Positions 44,534 to 57,770 of a stretch of 64,000 nucleotides of DNA are shown one piece after another. The notes below the pieces were generated by a model. The model had not been told where the DNA came from. It saw only the letters and a list, made by a program, of their open reading frames with translations, and searched no databases. The position numbers and the translations under genes are program-made. The stretch spans positions 78,054,177-78,118,176 of the forward strand of contig NC_080582.1 of the NCBI RefSeq assembly GCF_029962835.1, written 5' to 3'. The DNA is from Magnolia sinica (taxonomy: Eukaryota > Streptophyta > Magnoliopsida > Magnoliales > Magnoliaceae). Within the stretch, counting starts at the first letter, position 1; each line of letters starts with the position of its first letter.

Positions 44534-45629
44534 ATGTCGGATAGGGGTTCTCGAAGTCCCCAGAGGGGAGCTTCCGGAGACGAAGGCGAAGCGCAACGTT
44601 TTTGGAATGTTGCGGAATCGCCTTCCTTACTGACGGAGATAGCAGTGGATGCCAACGCTGCTTTTCTATCTGAGAGAGTCACTGAAGCTCCGGCGGAGCG
44701 CCCTGCTTCCGTTGTTCCTTCTCGTGGTGGGTCGTCTTTATTAACCCGCCCGGGAAGGCCTAACTTTCCAAGGGGCATGGAGGAAGATGAGGAGGAAGAA
44801 GATGAAATGTTGATTGCCGAGGGAACCTCTGATCCAGTTCCTGTCGATGAATCGGCGCACGCCGAGTTTGAAGGAGAAGGATCGGGGGAAGATTTAAGCG
44901 GTACGGTTCCCTCAGTTTTAACTGAGGTGGACTTAGACAGAATCCGAATCGGGTATCACATCCCCGAGTCGGTCATCACCTATCTCCCCCGTCCGAATGA
45001 CTTGCCGGATCACCCTCCTGCTGGGGCGGTCGCGATTTACCAAGTGTCAATGCAATGCGGCTTGCGTCTGCCCCTTCGGGCCATCGTCCGGGGAGTTTTG
45101 TCTCGCATTCAGATTACCCCGGGGCAGATAGTCCCGAATGGGTGGAGGAACTTATTCGGGTGTACGGTGTTGTGGGCCGAGATGGAACAGCCACCGCTTA
45201 CAGTCGACGAATTTGTACCAAGTGCGAGTGAATCCGAACTACCCTGGCTTCTACGTCTTCGTCTGCTTGGCGAGGCGGAGGCGGTTCACGATAATCGACC
45301 CTCCCACTTCCAACAAACATTGGAGAGAGCGTTGGTTTTGGGCATGTGGTCGGGGAGACGGATGAGTCCGGGTCTTGCGAGGCTCGTGTTCCTTGGACAT
45401 TCCAGAGAGCAGGTGACTCGGGTCTTCTCTCTCTCGCCCTTTTTCATTTTTGTAATATTACGAGTCGCGGGCTTGTGTCGAGATATTCCAAAGAAGCGGC
45501 CGAAGCTCGGCTCCAGTGCCTCGGCTCGGATCAAAGAGTTGAGGACGTTGGATCCGGCAGATAGGTCTTGGAAGGTGCTTTTACAGCCGGAACGCCTTCA
45601 TCTTGCAGGTCTAGACTCGGAAGTCACAG
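44534..45629 (+). other. Antisense frame of the Tat element, first part
   Basis: Begins MSDRGSRSPQRGASGDEGEA, has an acidic stretch (EEDEEEEDEML), then a domain like the Pfam 'putative gypsy type transposon' family (YHIPESVITYLPRP; GWRNLFGCTVLWAEM). Tat elements are known to carry such frames opposite to gag-pol. It stops at an intron-like border (ACAG|gtaattg at 45629/45630; ttttatag ends at 45698). Its function is unknown. Confidence 0.75.
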
Positions 45630-45698
45630 GTAATTGAAAATGTATCTTCTGAATTTTTCGAATTTCCCCTGACTTACTTCGTTTTTTTTTTTTTATAG

Positions 45699-46618
45699 AT
45701 CTGCCCGAAGCCCGTCCCAATCTCAGGATTGTTCACGAACCGGCTCCTTCAGAAATGACTGGAGTTTGTCCTCCCCTTAGGGCAGTCACGAAGTTGAAGG
45801 CTCCTCCGCGGTCAGTTCTTCTGTCGGAGCCTCGGCCGCCGAAGAGGCAAAGGGTGGTGCGGAAGGAGAAAGAGCCAGCGAGTTCTTCTGCCCCTTCCGT
45901 CGTCGTAATTCCCGACCCGGAAGAAAGGGCGGAAGAGACGGCGGTCGCTGCCTTGGAACCTCAGGCGGCACCCGACTTGGGACATGTCGCGACGGATGTT
46001 CCGAGACAGGAGGAAGAGGCTAGGGCCGCATCTTCCAGAGGGGAAGAAGAGACGAGGACTGCATCCTCCAGAGGGGAGGAAACGCATCAAGAAGGGTCGT
46101 CCGTCATGCGGAAGGTGGTGTCGGGGATGGTTCCCTGGGCCTTAGCCCATGGGGGCGAAAAAGAGTTCATCAGCCTCTACAACGCCCCCTCGTCGCAAAC
46201 CGTCGGCCATGCAGCAAGGGTGCTTTTTGAACTTGCTCCCTGTTTGATTAAGGCCAGCAAGGAGTTATCTTCGACTCATCGGCTGCAGGCTCTTCTGTTG
46301 GAAGCCGAAGGGCGACGCGAGGAGGCCGAAATCCGGGTCGGCGTTCTGACAGGCGAGGCAGCCATTGCCCGGAAAGCTGCCAAAGACGCGAAAGCAGAGG
46401 CGGTTTTCTCCAAGAGAGCCCTCGACGAAGCACAAGCCGAAGTTACTCGGCTATTAGCTCTACTTTCGGGAGCTGAGGAAGAGAACCGACGAGTTCTCGC
46501 AGCGCATGCTTCTTGTGCTGATGACTTGGCTCGGGCCAAGCTTGAGGCGGCGGAGCATATTCAGCAGGCCGACGAGAAGACTCGGGAGGCTGAGAAGGCT
46601 AGGGACCAAGCCGTCTAA
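45699..46618 (+). other. Antisense frame of the Tat element, second part
   Basis: Follows the 69-bp intron-like gap. Proline- and Glu-rich, then a region with heptad-like coiled-coil character rich in Ala, Glu and Arg (LLLEAEGRREEAEIRVGVL; EAQAEVTRLLALLSGAEEEN), as in the C-terminal half of such antisense proteins. Fossil status as for the whole element. Confidence 0.7.
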
Positions 46619-46965
46619 GCTTTCCTTGAGTCGGCGGAGTTCGAGGACGAGAGGGACCGCTTGTTCCAAAGCGGATATCTGGAATGCGTCAAGGATATAA
46701 AGAAATCTTTTCCTGACCTTGACCTTTCAGAAATCGAGGGCAGAGCAGCCTCGGAATCCGAGAATCCGGACGCCGCTGCTGGGACGAGGCCGGTGCATGA
46801 GGACAGTTACCAGGGCCCTTCGATTTTTTCTTTCTATTTGCTTTGATGTATTCACACGTTGTATTTGCATGTGTTTTGATGAATGAAAGAAAAAGGCTTA
46901 GCTTTATTCATTTGACTTGGCTTTAATCTTTCTTAGTTCAGAGTCTTTAAACATTGAGTACCGAG

Positions 46966-48060
46966 CTAAGGATAGTAGACCTTGAGGTGTTCAGCGTTCC
47001 AAGGGTGAGGCAATGGTTGTCCGTTTAGGTCTTCTAGCCGATACGTTCCTGGTCGGATGGTGCCCGAGACGATATAGGGTCCTTCCCAATTGGGTCCCAG
47101 CGTACCCGACCCAAATTCCTTGGTGTTGGAAAATACTTTCCGGAGAACCATATCTCCCATTCGAAACCTTCTAATCTTAACTCGGGTATTGTAAAACCGA
47201 GCCACTTGTCGTTGTCGCGCCTCCGTGCGCAGCCGCGCCACTTCCCTTTGTTCGTCCAGAAGGTCGAGTCCGAGTGCAAGGAGTTCTTCATTCTCTTCTG
47301 CATTGAATGAGGTGATTCGAGCCGAAGGTAATCCGATTTCAACGGGAGTGACGGCTTCCGAGCCATAAGCTAGTGAAAACGGAGTCTCTCCTGTGGCCGT
47401 TCGAGCTGTAGTTCGGTAAGCCCAAAGAATTTTCGGGAGCTCTTCGGCCCATGCTCCTTTGGCCCGGCCAAGCTTGGTCCGAAGATGTTGCTTGATAATC
47501 TTGTTAACCGCCTCAACTTGTCCGTTGGTTTGAGGATGATGAGGTGAAGAATAAACGTTTCTGATTCCGAGGTTGTCGCACATCTCGCGAAAGCTCCTAT
47601 TATCAAATTGCCTTCCATTATGCATAATTTTGCGCGGTACTCCGAATCGGCAGATAATGTTTTTCCATACAAACTCGGTGATCTTCTGCTCGGTTATTTT
47701 AGCTAATGGTTCTGCCTCGGCCCACTTCGTGAAATAGTCCACTGCTACCACAGCAAACTTGGTCTGACCTTTTCCCATAGGGAGCGGTCCTATGATGTCG
47801 ACGCCCCACTGCGCGAAAGGCCAGGGACCAGTCATCGGTGTCAGTGCCTCGGGTGCTTGCCTCGGAATTGCCGTGAACCGTTGACATTTGTCGCATTTTT
47901 GAACGAGCTTGCGAGCGTCATGTTGGATAGTGGGCCAGTAGTATCCCTGTCGTAGGACCTTGTAGGCGAGAGATCGCCCTCCAGAGTGGTTTCCGCAGAT
48001 TCCTTCATGGATTTCACGTAATATATAGTTCGCCTCACTGGGTTTGAGGCACCATAGCAA
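46966..48060 (-). other. Tat element integrase (fossil)
   Basis: The zinc-binding HHCC region (IHEGICGNHSGGR; KCDKCQRF) is followed by the catalytic core (QWGVDIIGPLPMG; VVAVDYFTKWAEAEPL; SPHHPQTNGQVEAVNK) and the C-terminal tail (GDMVLRKVFSNTKEFG; GPNWEGPYIV). Inserts the element's DNA copy into the genome. Confidence 0.92.
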
Positions 48061-49990
48061 CGGAGCGTAGTAGCCTTTCTTATAAAGGGTTCCGTTGAGT
48101 ATGGTGTAACGAGAGGCTCGGATCTTAATCGTTGAGCCTCGGCACGATCTTTAGGCAGCTCTCCCTTGTCAAGGTAGTGGCGGATTAGATCGATCCAGGA
48201 TGGTCCCGAGTCGATTGTGTTGACGGCCTCGCCAATTGGTTCATTTACACTCGGCTTGTCGACGTGTTCGATAGGGACGGACCTGGGTATATCATCTTCA
48301 TCGGTGGAGGCGAGCTTTGCTAATAAATCGGCTTTGCTATTTTCTGTACGAGGGATCCGAGTGACACGACAGAGCTGAAATCCATTGACAAGTTCTTTCG
48401 CTTTCTCCATGTATGCTCTTAATTGGTCTTTCTGTGTTTGGTATACACCGGTAACTTGATTAACAACCAACTGAGAGTCGCTGAAAACGCTTAGGTGCGT
48501 AACTCCCATACTAGCGGCGAGTCGGAGGCCGAGTAACAATGCTTCGTATTCTGCCGTATTGTTCGACGCTTGGAATCCAAGTCGTAAGGCATACTGTATA
48601 TAGGTATTATCGGAAGTTTCCAGCACAACCCCAGCCCTACTGGCCTTCGAGTTGGAAGAACCGTCGACATACAGTTTCCATGGAATAGGGCAAGGGGGAG
48701 CGGTTGATGTCGGAACTGCACCGTCCTTCGGCGTATCGTTTACTGAGAGTTCGGTTGGAGGCGTCCCCTCGGCGATAAAATCAGCTATGGCTTGCCCTTT
48801 GATTACTGCCTTTGGTCTGTATTGAATATCAAACTCACTCAGCTCGATAGCCCATTTAGTGAGTCGGCCGGAAGCCTTTGGTTTCTGCAATACCTGGCGA
48901 AGAGGAAGATCGGTCATCACGATGATGGTATGGGCATGGAAATACGGCCTGAGTCGGCGAGAGGAAGTTATTAAAGCCAAGGCGACTTTTTCCAAGCTTG
49001 GGTATCTCGTTTCTGCTGGCAGTAACGCTTTGCTGACGTAATACACCGGTAGTTGCTTTCCTCCGAATTCTCGTATCATAGCCGAGCTGACCGCTGCCTC
49101 AGGTTTTGTTAAGAGAGGTGGAGAACCGAGATATGATTTTAACTGTTGAAACGCCGCTTCACATTCTTCCGTCCAACCCATCGTTTGCCTTCCTTTCAAT
49201 TGTTTGAAGAAAGTGAGACATCTATCCGTGGCTCTGGACAGGAACCGATTAAGTGCTGCAACTCGTCCGGTCAACCTTTGGATGTCCTTAATGGTTTTGG
49301 GGGATTCCATATCAATCAAAGCCTTTATCTTCTCAGGGTTTGCCTCTATTCCTCGCTGACTGACCAAGAAACCGAGGAATTTTCCGGAACCTACTCCAAA
49401 AGCACATTTACTCGGATTTAGCTTCATCCGGAACTTCCGTAGGATTAGAAACATTTCTTCCAAATCATTTACATGATCTGCCGCGTGTATGCTTTTGACG
49501 AGCATATCGTCGATGTATACTTCCATGGTTTGGCCTATAAGCCGAGCAAAGATTTTGTTAACTAACCTTTGATAAGTTGCGCCGGCATTCTTCAAACCAA
49601 ATGGCATCACTCGGTAACAATAAAGGCCTTTGTCGGTGACAAAGGTAGTTTTTGATTTATCTGTTTGATGCATTACAATTTGATTATACCCTGAATATGC
49701 ATCCATGAAGCTAAAGAGCTCATGTCCGGCGGTACTGTCTACTAGCTGGTCTATCCTCGGAAGCGGAAAGCTATCCTTGGGGCATGCTTTATTTAAGTCG
49801 GTATAGTCAATACAGACTCGCCACTTCCCGTTGGATTTCTTTACAAGCACGACATTCGCGACCCACTCTGGATAGTGTATTTCTTCTATGAAATTAGCCT
49901 GGAGGAGTTTGTTGACTTCTTTTTCAATGATGGCGTATCGTTCGGGCCGAGCGGTCGTCGCTTCGGTCGGATCGGTCGATATGACGGATC
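48060..49990 (-). other. Tat element reverse transcriptase and RNase H (fossil)
   Basis: RT motifs: LVKKSNGKWRVCIDYTDLNK, FMDAYSGYNQI, YRVMPFGLKNAGATYQ and the catalytic VYIDDMLVKS. Then the RNase H stretch FGGKQLPVYYVSKAL. A second RNase H-like domain (KLYVDGSSNSKASRAGVVLE; NNTAEYEALLLGLRLA) at about 48300-48680 is typical of Tat elements. Confidence 0.93.
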
Positions 49991-49994
49991 GACG

Positions 49995-50690
49995 TTAAGT
50001 CGATGAGTCACCAGAGGGGTCGATTCCGGGCATATCTTCATGACTCCAGGCAAATACGTCGGCGTACCTACGGAGCAGGGCTATCAGCTTTTCTTTCAAA
50101 GGGGACTGCAGAGACGAGCCAATTCGTACCATTTTGGATCCATCTGTCTCGACCAAGGGGACCGAGACAAGATCTTCGACCGGCTGTCCTCGTTCATAAT
50201 TCTCGCCCCGAGGGTCCAATGATTCGATCGTTAATATGTTGGTCGGACTCTTGTCGGCGGCTCCTTTTACAGCTATCATGTAACATCGCCTCGCATCTTG
50301 CTGGTCTCCTTTGACAATTCCGACTCCCGACTCGGTCGAAAATTTCATTGAAAGATGGTATGTGGATACCACGGCCTGGAGGAGACTCAATGAAGGTCGG
50401 CCGAGTATTGCGTTGTATACTGAGGGTTGATCGACGACCAGGAAGTCAACCATCATCGTCGTCTGATGTGGGGCACTACCAGCAGTGAGTGGTAATGAGA
50501 CAGTCCCTTCGGGCAGTACCTGTCCTCCGGAAAAGCCGATCAACGGGGTCCGAACTGGGCGTAGCATGGATCGTTCTATCCCCATTTTGTCGAACGCCTG
50601 TGTAAACAACACGTCCGCAGATGACCCCGTATCGACGAGTATCCGGAACACTTTCCGGTTAGCGATAGTCAGGGTGACAATCAATGCGTC
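49995..50690 (-). other. Tat element aspartic protease (fossil)
   Basis: IVTLTIANRKVFRILVDTGS with the DTGSS active-site motif, then VDFLVVDQPSVYNAILGRPS, the usual retropepsin-like arrangement of Ty3 elements. Confidence 0.9.
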
Positions 50691-52420
50691 ATCGTGGGGG
50701 TGATAGATACCTCGGGCATCTTCCTCAGTGAACGATATGCAATATCTTTCCCTTTTTTTTCCTTTGGTGACCGATCTATAATCATGAGCTCGGACTGAGG
50801 TTGACTAAGTTTTCTTGCATGATTCCTTCGTGCATTGTTTGAGTCGCCCCCACCTTGTGGGCCGCCGATAATCGTCCGGATTTCTTCCATAGGCTGACTC
50901 TCGGTCGGGCGTGCCTCAGCTGCCCCAGCTTTAACCATATGTTCTCTGAGTCGGCCGTCTTTTATGAGTCATTCGATCTCTTCTTTTAGGTGACGGCAAT
51001 CACTTATGTTATGCCCGTGATCACGGTGATAATGGCAGTATTTATCCTTGTCCCGCCGATTACGATTACTCCTGAGCTTACTGGGCCAGTTAACAAAGCC
51101 TTCATTTTTTATTTCCATCAATACCTCTTCCTGAGTCTTGTTCAGGGGAGTATATGTGGAAAATCTTCGATCCGGCCGTTTGCCTGACCTTCGCTCATCA
51201 CGCGCTTGATCATCCTTGCGTTTCCTTCCTCCGGCCGAGTCGGCTTCCTTTTTGGCCGACTCTTTGGCCAAAGTTTTAGTTTCACGCAGGATTCGCGCTT
51301 CCTCGGCATTCGCATACTTATCCGACCGTGCCATAAATTCTGCCAGAGTATCGGGCGGAGTTTTGTCTAGAGATGCCAGGAATGGCTTATCTCTAACTCC
51401 TTGCATGAGCGCATTGAGAGCCGTTTCTTCTGAATGTTTTCGAACCTGAAGGGATTCGAAATTAAAACGCTTGATATAATCTTTCAGTAGCTCTCCCTGC
51501 TTTTGAACTACGTTGTTCAGATGTGCAGGGGGCTTTAATTTCTTCTTTCCGCCGATGAAGTTGGTGAGGAAGGCGTCGCTCAGCTCAATGAATGAACTGA
51601 TGGACTTTGGTTTCAACTGTTTGAACCACAGTCGAGCTACATCAGTCAATGTAAGAGAAAAGGCCCGACACATTCCGCATCCGAGGCATCGTGGAGCTCC
51701 ATATAGGTTCTGAAGCATTCAATATGCTCGGTCGGGTCGGTCTTGCCGGTGAAAGGAGTGATTTGAGGTAATCGAAACCTCTCGGGCAACCGGGCCTTCA
51801 GTACCGAGTCCACAAAGGGGGACGCCTTCGCTTCGGACCCGGTTGAATATACATTCCGGCCGTGCTTCATGTCCGCCATCTCTTTCACCATCTCTTCCCG
51901 CACTTCTCTTTTAAAATTTTGAATATCGGCTTTCCAAGGTTCATTGCTCTCGGTCGTGCCTTCCGTGGAAGGGCGGTTGCACCTTCTTCGCTCTATCTCG
52001 TGTCGAAGATCGGTCGGGGGCAGGGAAGCGGTGGCCGACTGCGCTGGTTCCAAGGTTCACTGGCTCGGCCGGAAAGACTGCGGCGCGGAAGGTTGAGGAT
52101 CAACCGCCGTAGTTGGTACGTGCGCTGTCTCCCCTTGAGGATGCGGGAGCGGCTGCATTTGTTGCTGATACATTCGTTCCAGCATCTGCTTCATCATATT
52201 CATATCAGACCGGATTTCTTGAACCTCCTTATCCAACCGTCCATCGTCGCGACCCCGCTGATTGTTGCTTGTCCTGGTCGCTCCTCGTTGGCGGTTGTTA
52301 GGTGGGTTCTGGGCTGCGGGGACCGCGACTGGACCCACCGGCCCTTCAATCTCATTCAAATCTTCCTCTGGGACCGTCCTTCTAGTCATTACCATTGAAA
52401 TCAATATAGAGATATGCGAT
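50690..52420 (-). other. Tat element gag (fossil)
   Basis: The N-terminal part is rich in Asn and Gln. The retrotransposon gag core (LTLTDVARLWFKQLKPKSIS; FIGGKKKLKPPAHLNNVVQK) is followed by the CCHC-like segment YCHYHRDHGHNISDCRHLK at about 51000. Confidence 0.88.
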
Positions 52421-52457
52421 GGCTTTTTTGTACGGTATCCCACAGACGGCGCCAAGC

Positions 52458-53000
52458 TGTTGATGTGAAAATTTCCGGTTCGTCCTCTTAGACCTTCGTA
52501 TACCTGCACAGAGAGAGGACAAAGGAGACCCTGGCTTGAGCAGGGGACCCTCCGATGCCAAAGTCAGGCCTGGATTCTGGGTCTAAATGTATTGAGGAGT
52601 TTTTAGAGAGAATTCTTTTCGTACCTCTCAAGGTGACAGGGGTCCCTCTTTTATAGCTGCTGGGGCATTTAATCGCACGAGGATTCTCTTCCTGATATTG
52701 TGCGCGGGATCTTCTCCTGGTATCACGGAGATAGGATCGTGCCCATCTCGAGCCTTCATCCGATCCCGTGAGCTTCGGGGTCGGAGATCTTATCCCAAGA
52801 TATCTGGGATGAGGCTTGATCTTGCGATGATCGATCTGGTAAGGAGGTCCGCCCGACGCATGCCCGGAATGCTGATGAGTCGTCCGAACCGACTCAACCT
52901 TTGTCTCGGTTTAGCGAATCATGCCTCGGATTTGACACATCCTTTGGTGACCCGAGGCATTAAGTCCGAGTCTGCGGACTTGTATTTTTTGTCCCCAACA
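52458..53000 (-). repeat. 5' LTR of the Tat element
   Basis: Identical to 43500-44042 except for three substitutions seen by eye. The primer-binding site lies directly left of it on this strand. Confidence 0.95.
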
Positions 53001-53005
53001 CATGG

Positions 53006-53768
53006 TATATTTATAAAAATTTATATTTAATTATTAAATTAATTTTAATATCTTTAATTAATTTAGGCATGTAATGTTTGACATAATGATTATAATAAGC
53101 TTATTGAAATATATATTTTACTTGAAAATGATGAAATTCCAGGTCCCGGCTAAGCCACAAGCATGAGATCACATCGAAGTGACTAACCAACAATTTTAAA
53201 CCAATAATTTACATATACAATGCTTGTACAGCACATGTTATCCTATCAAAGCAATTACAGTATATAGTTGATACTCTAATTGTTTTGGGATATCATCAAT
53301 GAGTCATGTGCCCAATAGCTTAGTAGCCTAGTGACATATGTTAAACATGCAACCCTGGAGGGATTTTAGATGTAATCCAAGTTTCCACCTTGGAAAAGGG
53401 ATTTGAAATCCCTTCGATTTGAAACACCCCCCCATTACTTTATGGTGCCAAACATATAAGGAGATTTGTTAGGGTTGAGTAATATCTATTACCTCTCGAC
53501 TTATTTTTGGTCACATGTAGTGTGTGCAGACGCGCCAAAATTAATTGTGTGGCTCGATTCAAACCTAACAATTTGACCCCAAGCATTAAGATAAGCAGAT
53601 ACATGGAATGCAATCGTATATGATTGAAATTTGAGAAGATTCGTCACCTATATTAGTCTCTCACAAATAGTTATCAGATGATGTAGTGAATTGTCAGAGG
53701 GTGGGGTTCCTCTTCCGAAGATGGTTTGGAGCTTGCATTACATATGAAAGGACTTTTATAAAAGAAAA
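53006..53768. other. Short intergenic stretch
   Basis: AT-rich. No gene or repeat ends recognised apart from ggatttgaaatccc-like inverted text near 53398-53420. Confidence 0.35.
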
Positions 53769-53773
53769 CAGTC

Positions 53774-56700
53774 TGTAACATCCTGAATTTTCACTGTTTT
53801 GAAAATCCAAAATTCCTTAATTTTTTTTTATTTAATTAACTTATAATATTACTTATTAACAATTAACACTCAATGTTAGTGTATATAGGGGTGGTACCAG
53901 TAAAGAACCGCACCAGTCCAATTAATCAGCTGTAGGAAGCCAAGGAATCCGCCCGATCACTTGAACATCAGGTGTAGTGTAATGTCCCGCCCAACTAGAA
54001 TAGTGTCCTGGGGCGTCCACGTAGGATTTGCCACAAGACCATTCGTTTAAGCCACTCGTAGTGAGGTATCACAAATAAATTGGATCAATATTAACCCAAT
54101 TGAATAGACCAGCCGGGTCCTGATAGAACCTGGTGCGGGCCTCCAAGCCAAATGGCCGTTTACACCTAGCGACAGCCCGTGCGGGCTGTACCGCGACGCG
54201 GGAAGGTCAGAAAAATCTAAAAATTTAGGAAACCATAGAGCTCACTGGGTTTGTGGACCATCGGGGACCACGGACGCAGTGGACACCCAGAAGTAGGATC
54301 TGACACTGACTAAATGCACCCCACTTATGCCAGGACCGGAATCTGGCGCTCGCAAATGAAGCTGAGATACAAGGCTATTTAGCCGTCGGATCTCTTCTAC
54401 ATTTTCAGGGGAAGTCTAATGAATTTTTCTACACCCGTTCACAAACTCTGGGACCCGATCGAGGAACGGTGACCGTTGATCGCAAATCGGACCCGTGAGA
54501 CCAAACCCCATATCCGATCGACCCCAAATTTTACATGGCCCTTCAACGGGCCATGGAGCACCTATCCTATAAGTTTCATGGCCAGAGGGCCACCAGAAAT
54601 GCTCCAATTTTCTAAACAAGATCTAGACCGCTCGTTGGTGGGCCACTAGTTTCAAAACTATAGAATAATGTCCGTCTCATTGGGCTTGACGTCCATCGCG
54701 GGAATCAGACCTGGGTACTGTCCAGAACCGCTCAACTTGAGCCGAAGGACGAGTGCATGAGAAGCGCAAATACCTTAAAGAAAGGAATTGGAACTTAAGT
54801 GAATTGAGTCATTCACTCTTATGCAAAGTTGAAGATTTCGGACAGTCGGTTTGTGACCAAAGTTCACACGTGGAGTAAGAATATTTCCCTGCTCATATCC
54901 GTATAGTCTTGGCCCCGATCGACCATCGGTGACTGTTGAATAGACTTCTAATCATATCTGTTGATCGCCGCATCCAAATGGCGGGCCGATCATGTCCATA
55001 CGTAGATCATCATTAGGGCTAACTATTCTACGGTGTAAATCAATGTGTACACCTCATAGTGGGCCCTAGATCTTGAAAGGACCCTCTCATAGGTCTAATA
55101 TAGTAAAAACTCAACACTTGGGGCCATTTCCATCAAACGTGGCATTATAAAAGGGCCTCATTTGGGCTCTCTCTCTCCCCATACGATTTTGCCCTAGAGA
55201 AGGAAAGAGAGAAGAGAGGAAAAGGAGAAGAGAAAGAGGAGAAAGAAGGAGAAAGAGAGAGGAAGAAGAGAGTGAAGGAAGGTGGTGTTCATGGTGGGGC
55301 CCAAGGGAGCTCAACCTTACAACTCTCCACCTCTTCTCCAAGAAAACCTCCACCACAACCACAAGAATCGTCCGTTGGTCATCTAGGTAAAACCCCTCCC
55401 CCCTTTTTTCTTGAAATCCATGTATTGAGAAGGGATTTCATGAATTTCTAACATGCAAATGCTTTGTTTTAGGGATTCTGGCCAATCAACCCAAAATCCA
55501 CACTCCTAGGTCGTTTCCAAGCCTCCAACGAATTCGAAGGTGCGGACTATTGCTCTTAGGTAGCCTAGCACCAATTCTAGTATGAGATTAATGATTTTGA
55601 TTGCTTGGATGCCATATTAGGAGAACTAGAGGAACCCTAGGAATTGTATGTTTGTTGCAATAGTATGGAATTGTAGGTTTGACTCTTATGATGATTGTTC
55701 TTGTCTCTCACATGATTTTGTGTATGGATTATTATATGTTCATGCCATGTTTGATTTTCATATGTGTTGTTGCTTCATAGGATGTATGATTCATTACCCT
55801 TGTGCATGTGATTTCTTAAGTTGGAGGTAGTGTTAACTTCCTCACCAAACCACACCACACACATACACTTTATTCATGAGGTTAATAGTTTGCTTGTTAG
55901 AGAAATTTGAATTGTATGTTGAGCAACATGAGAACATGGTGTTGAATATGCTTGATATTACTTTGGTAGTTGACATGCTATGAGTCCATATTCCTATCCT
56001 TCGGTTGGTCAGGAATTTGAGAAGTGACGGTAGTCCCATCGGTTGGACTATGCTATGGCTAGACCCATGCGTTTGGCGGGTGTGTGCGGGTGGCTGTAGT
56101 TCGACTACATGGGTCCTTTGTGCCCGATGTCACTCGCCTCATGCTCGCCCGACTCGGGTAGTCTAGCCTACTGTCTGACCAACCTTGATTGTTAACCCTA
56201 CTTGTTCACACTTGTATGGAACCTGGAACACCCTACAACCGTTGAAGCTCATCAATAACCCACTTGAAATTTGGTCCACAGCCTCGTGAGCCGGGCATGG
56301 TGGAATGGGACACTGTGTCCGAGCTGTCGGCCTATGCTGGGGTACCGCTCCTCCCCATAGTGACCGCGAGCGATCCCTTTCTCATGGCACTCCTCATGTG
56401 CTTGAAGTCGGGGATGAGGAACCCGACGGGATCACGGACCGCGGGGTCTCGGCCTCACGCATTGGGGGGTCTTGGCCCCGCAATCCGTTTAGGGCATTGA
56501 TACGTAGGGTGTACCAGATTCTCAAATTTGCTGGATGAATGGACCTAACTAATCACACGGCTAACACGATCATTGCATCGCACTAGTTAGGTGGCGACTC
56601 GGCAGTCGAGGTCGCACTGAGGGAGTGTTGGCATTGGCGATCGTTAGATGGTGTCGCACGAGGGAGCATTGTGGTGAGGGCATGCATCATGTCATACTGC

Positions 56701-57082
56701 ATACATGCGCATTAACAAGATTACTTAGACGTATGTGATTGTCTGCTTTTCATTAAAATCATATTAAAATTGATGCCTGTGATAACTTAAGACTAATAGC
56801 ACCCACTGAGTTGATCACTCACTCCCACTCTGGGACGGTGTTTTAAAACACCAACCAGACCCGTTTATAGATGCAGGTGGTTCAGGGGCAGAGGAGCCTG
56901 GTGAGGCGAGCTTCGAGGAGGAGGACGAGTTGTCTTACTTCCAGTTGATGGACGGTTCTCCGCCAGCTTGAGAGGCGGGATTGGATCACTGAGTAGGGGG
57001 CTCAGTCCTATTCTTTTGGTCTTGCTATTCTTTTGTGATTTTGTTGGGTAGCATCTTATGCAACCCATATATTCTTTTGGAC

Positions 57083-57122
<40 letters not shown>

Positions 57123-57291
57123 ATTCGGTCTCTTTCATTTCAGTGGACTTGTGTGGATGTACTTCATGCTCCAGGAGATTCCAGGCTGCGCATTTAGATT
57201 GGATCGCATATTAATGAAAAATTGGCTATAAGTGACCTCGGGAACTCGGGAGTCGAGTATATGCACGACCCCCGATTTTCAGGGCGTTACA
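53774..57291 (+). repeat. 5' LTR of the LARD-like element
   Basis: 3,518 bp; its first 1.88 kb repeat at 62122-64000. TATA-like cattataaaagggcc lies near 55142, followed by a purine-rich leader (55198-55272). A (TA)n run lies at 57085-57118. Confidence 0.92.
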
Positions 57292-57753
57292 AGTTGGTAT
57301 CAGAGCATGGTTTGGAATCAATTGGGCCATGGGTCATGAACTCACTAACGCGTCCGCTGAGTTGAGAGGAAACGTAATAGAAAACACGGAAATGCTAGGA
57401 ACCACCCCAATCCTTGAGCTGACGCTCTTAGACGAAAGGTAAGACTTCCAGAGTGTTAGGGTTGGGTTGCAAGAGTAAGTAGTGACACTAGGAAATAGAT
57501 CCGAGAGTCCTACGATACCTCAACCCATTGAGACGAACGAGCCTGAAACTGAACAACAGGACTCGCCTCAAGTACCGAATCGACAAGTCTTAGATGGAGA
57601 ATCTAACTTATGAAGGGCTTAGACTGAGGTGAGAGAGCATCACAATATTAGAATTTGACCTGGGAGCTTTGCGACATGTTGCAGCTCATTTCTGGGCAAG
57701 AATTCGGGAACTTGGCGGCAAGACCCGATTTGACTAATTAGGAAATTTAGGTA

Positions 57754-57770
57754 ATGTAGTCCACCTAATC
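57754..57770 (+). repeat. 17-bp direct repeat, left copy
   Basis: atgtagtccacctaatc, identical to 59814-59830; the pair looks like a target duplication around a 2.04-kb insertion. Confidence 0.7.

Larger units (their letters stand above)
43500..53000 (-). mobile_element. Young Ty3/gypsy retrotransposon of Tat type
   Basis: LTRs of 543 bp lie at 43500-44042 and 52458-53000, flanked by a perfect 5-bp duplication catgg (43495-43499, 53001-53005). I count three LTR differences, about 0.6%, so the insertion is probably a few hundred thousand years old or less. Gag, protease, reverse transcriptase, RNase H and integrase lie on the minus strand in Ty3 order. Next to the 5' LTR is a primer site ttggcgccgtctgtggga. 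Between integrase and the 3' LTR are antisense frames, typical of Tat (Ogre/Retand) elements. The layout is whole, but coding is broken in several places (about five or six). Confidence 0.95.

Noticed and set aside
45755-46618. Independent host gene on the plus strand
   Set aside because: Lies between integrase and the LTR of a Tat element, and matches the antisense frames typical of that group.
55111-55362. Leu/Ser-rich open frame, repeated at 63435-63710
   Set aside because: It is the complement of a purine-rich leader inside the LARD LTR, hence its two copies.
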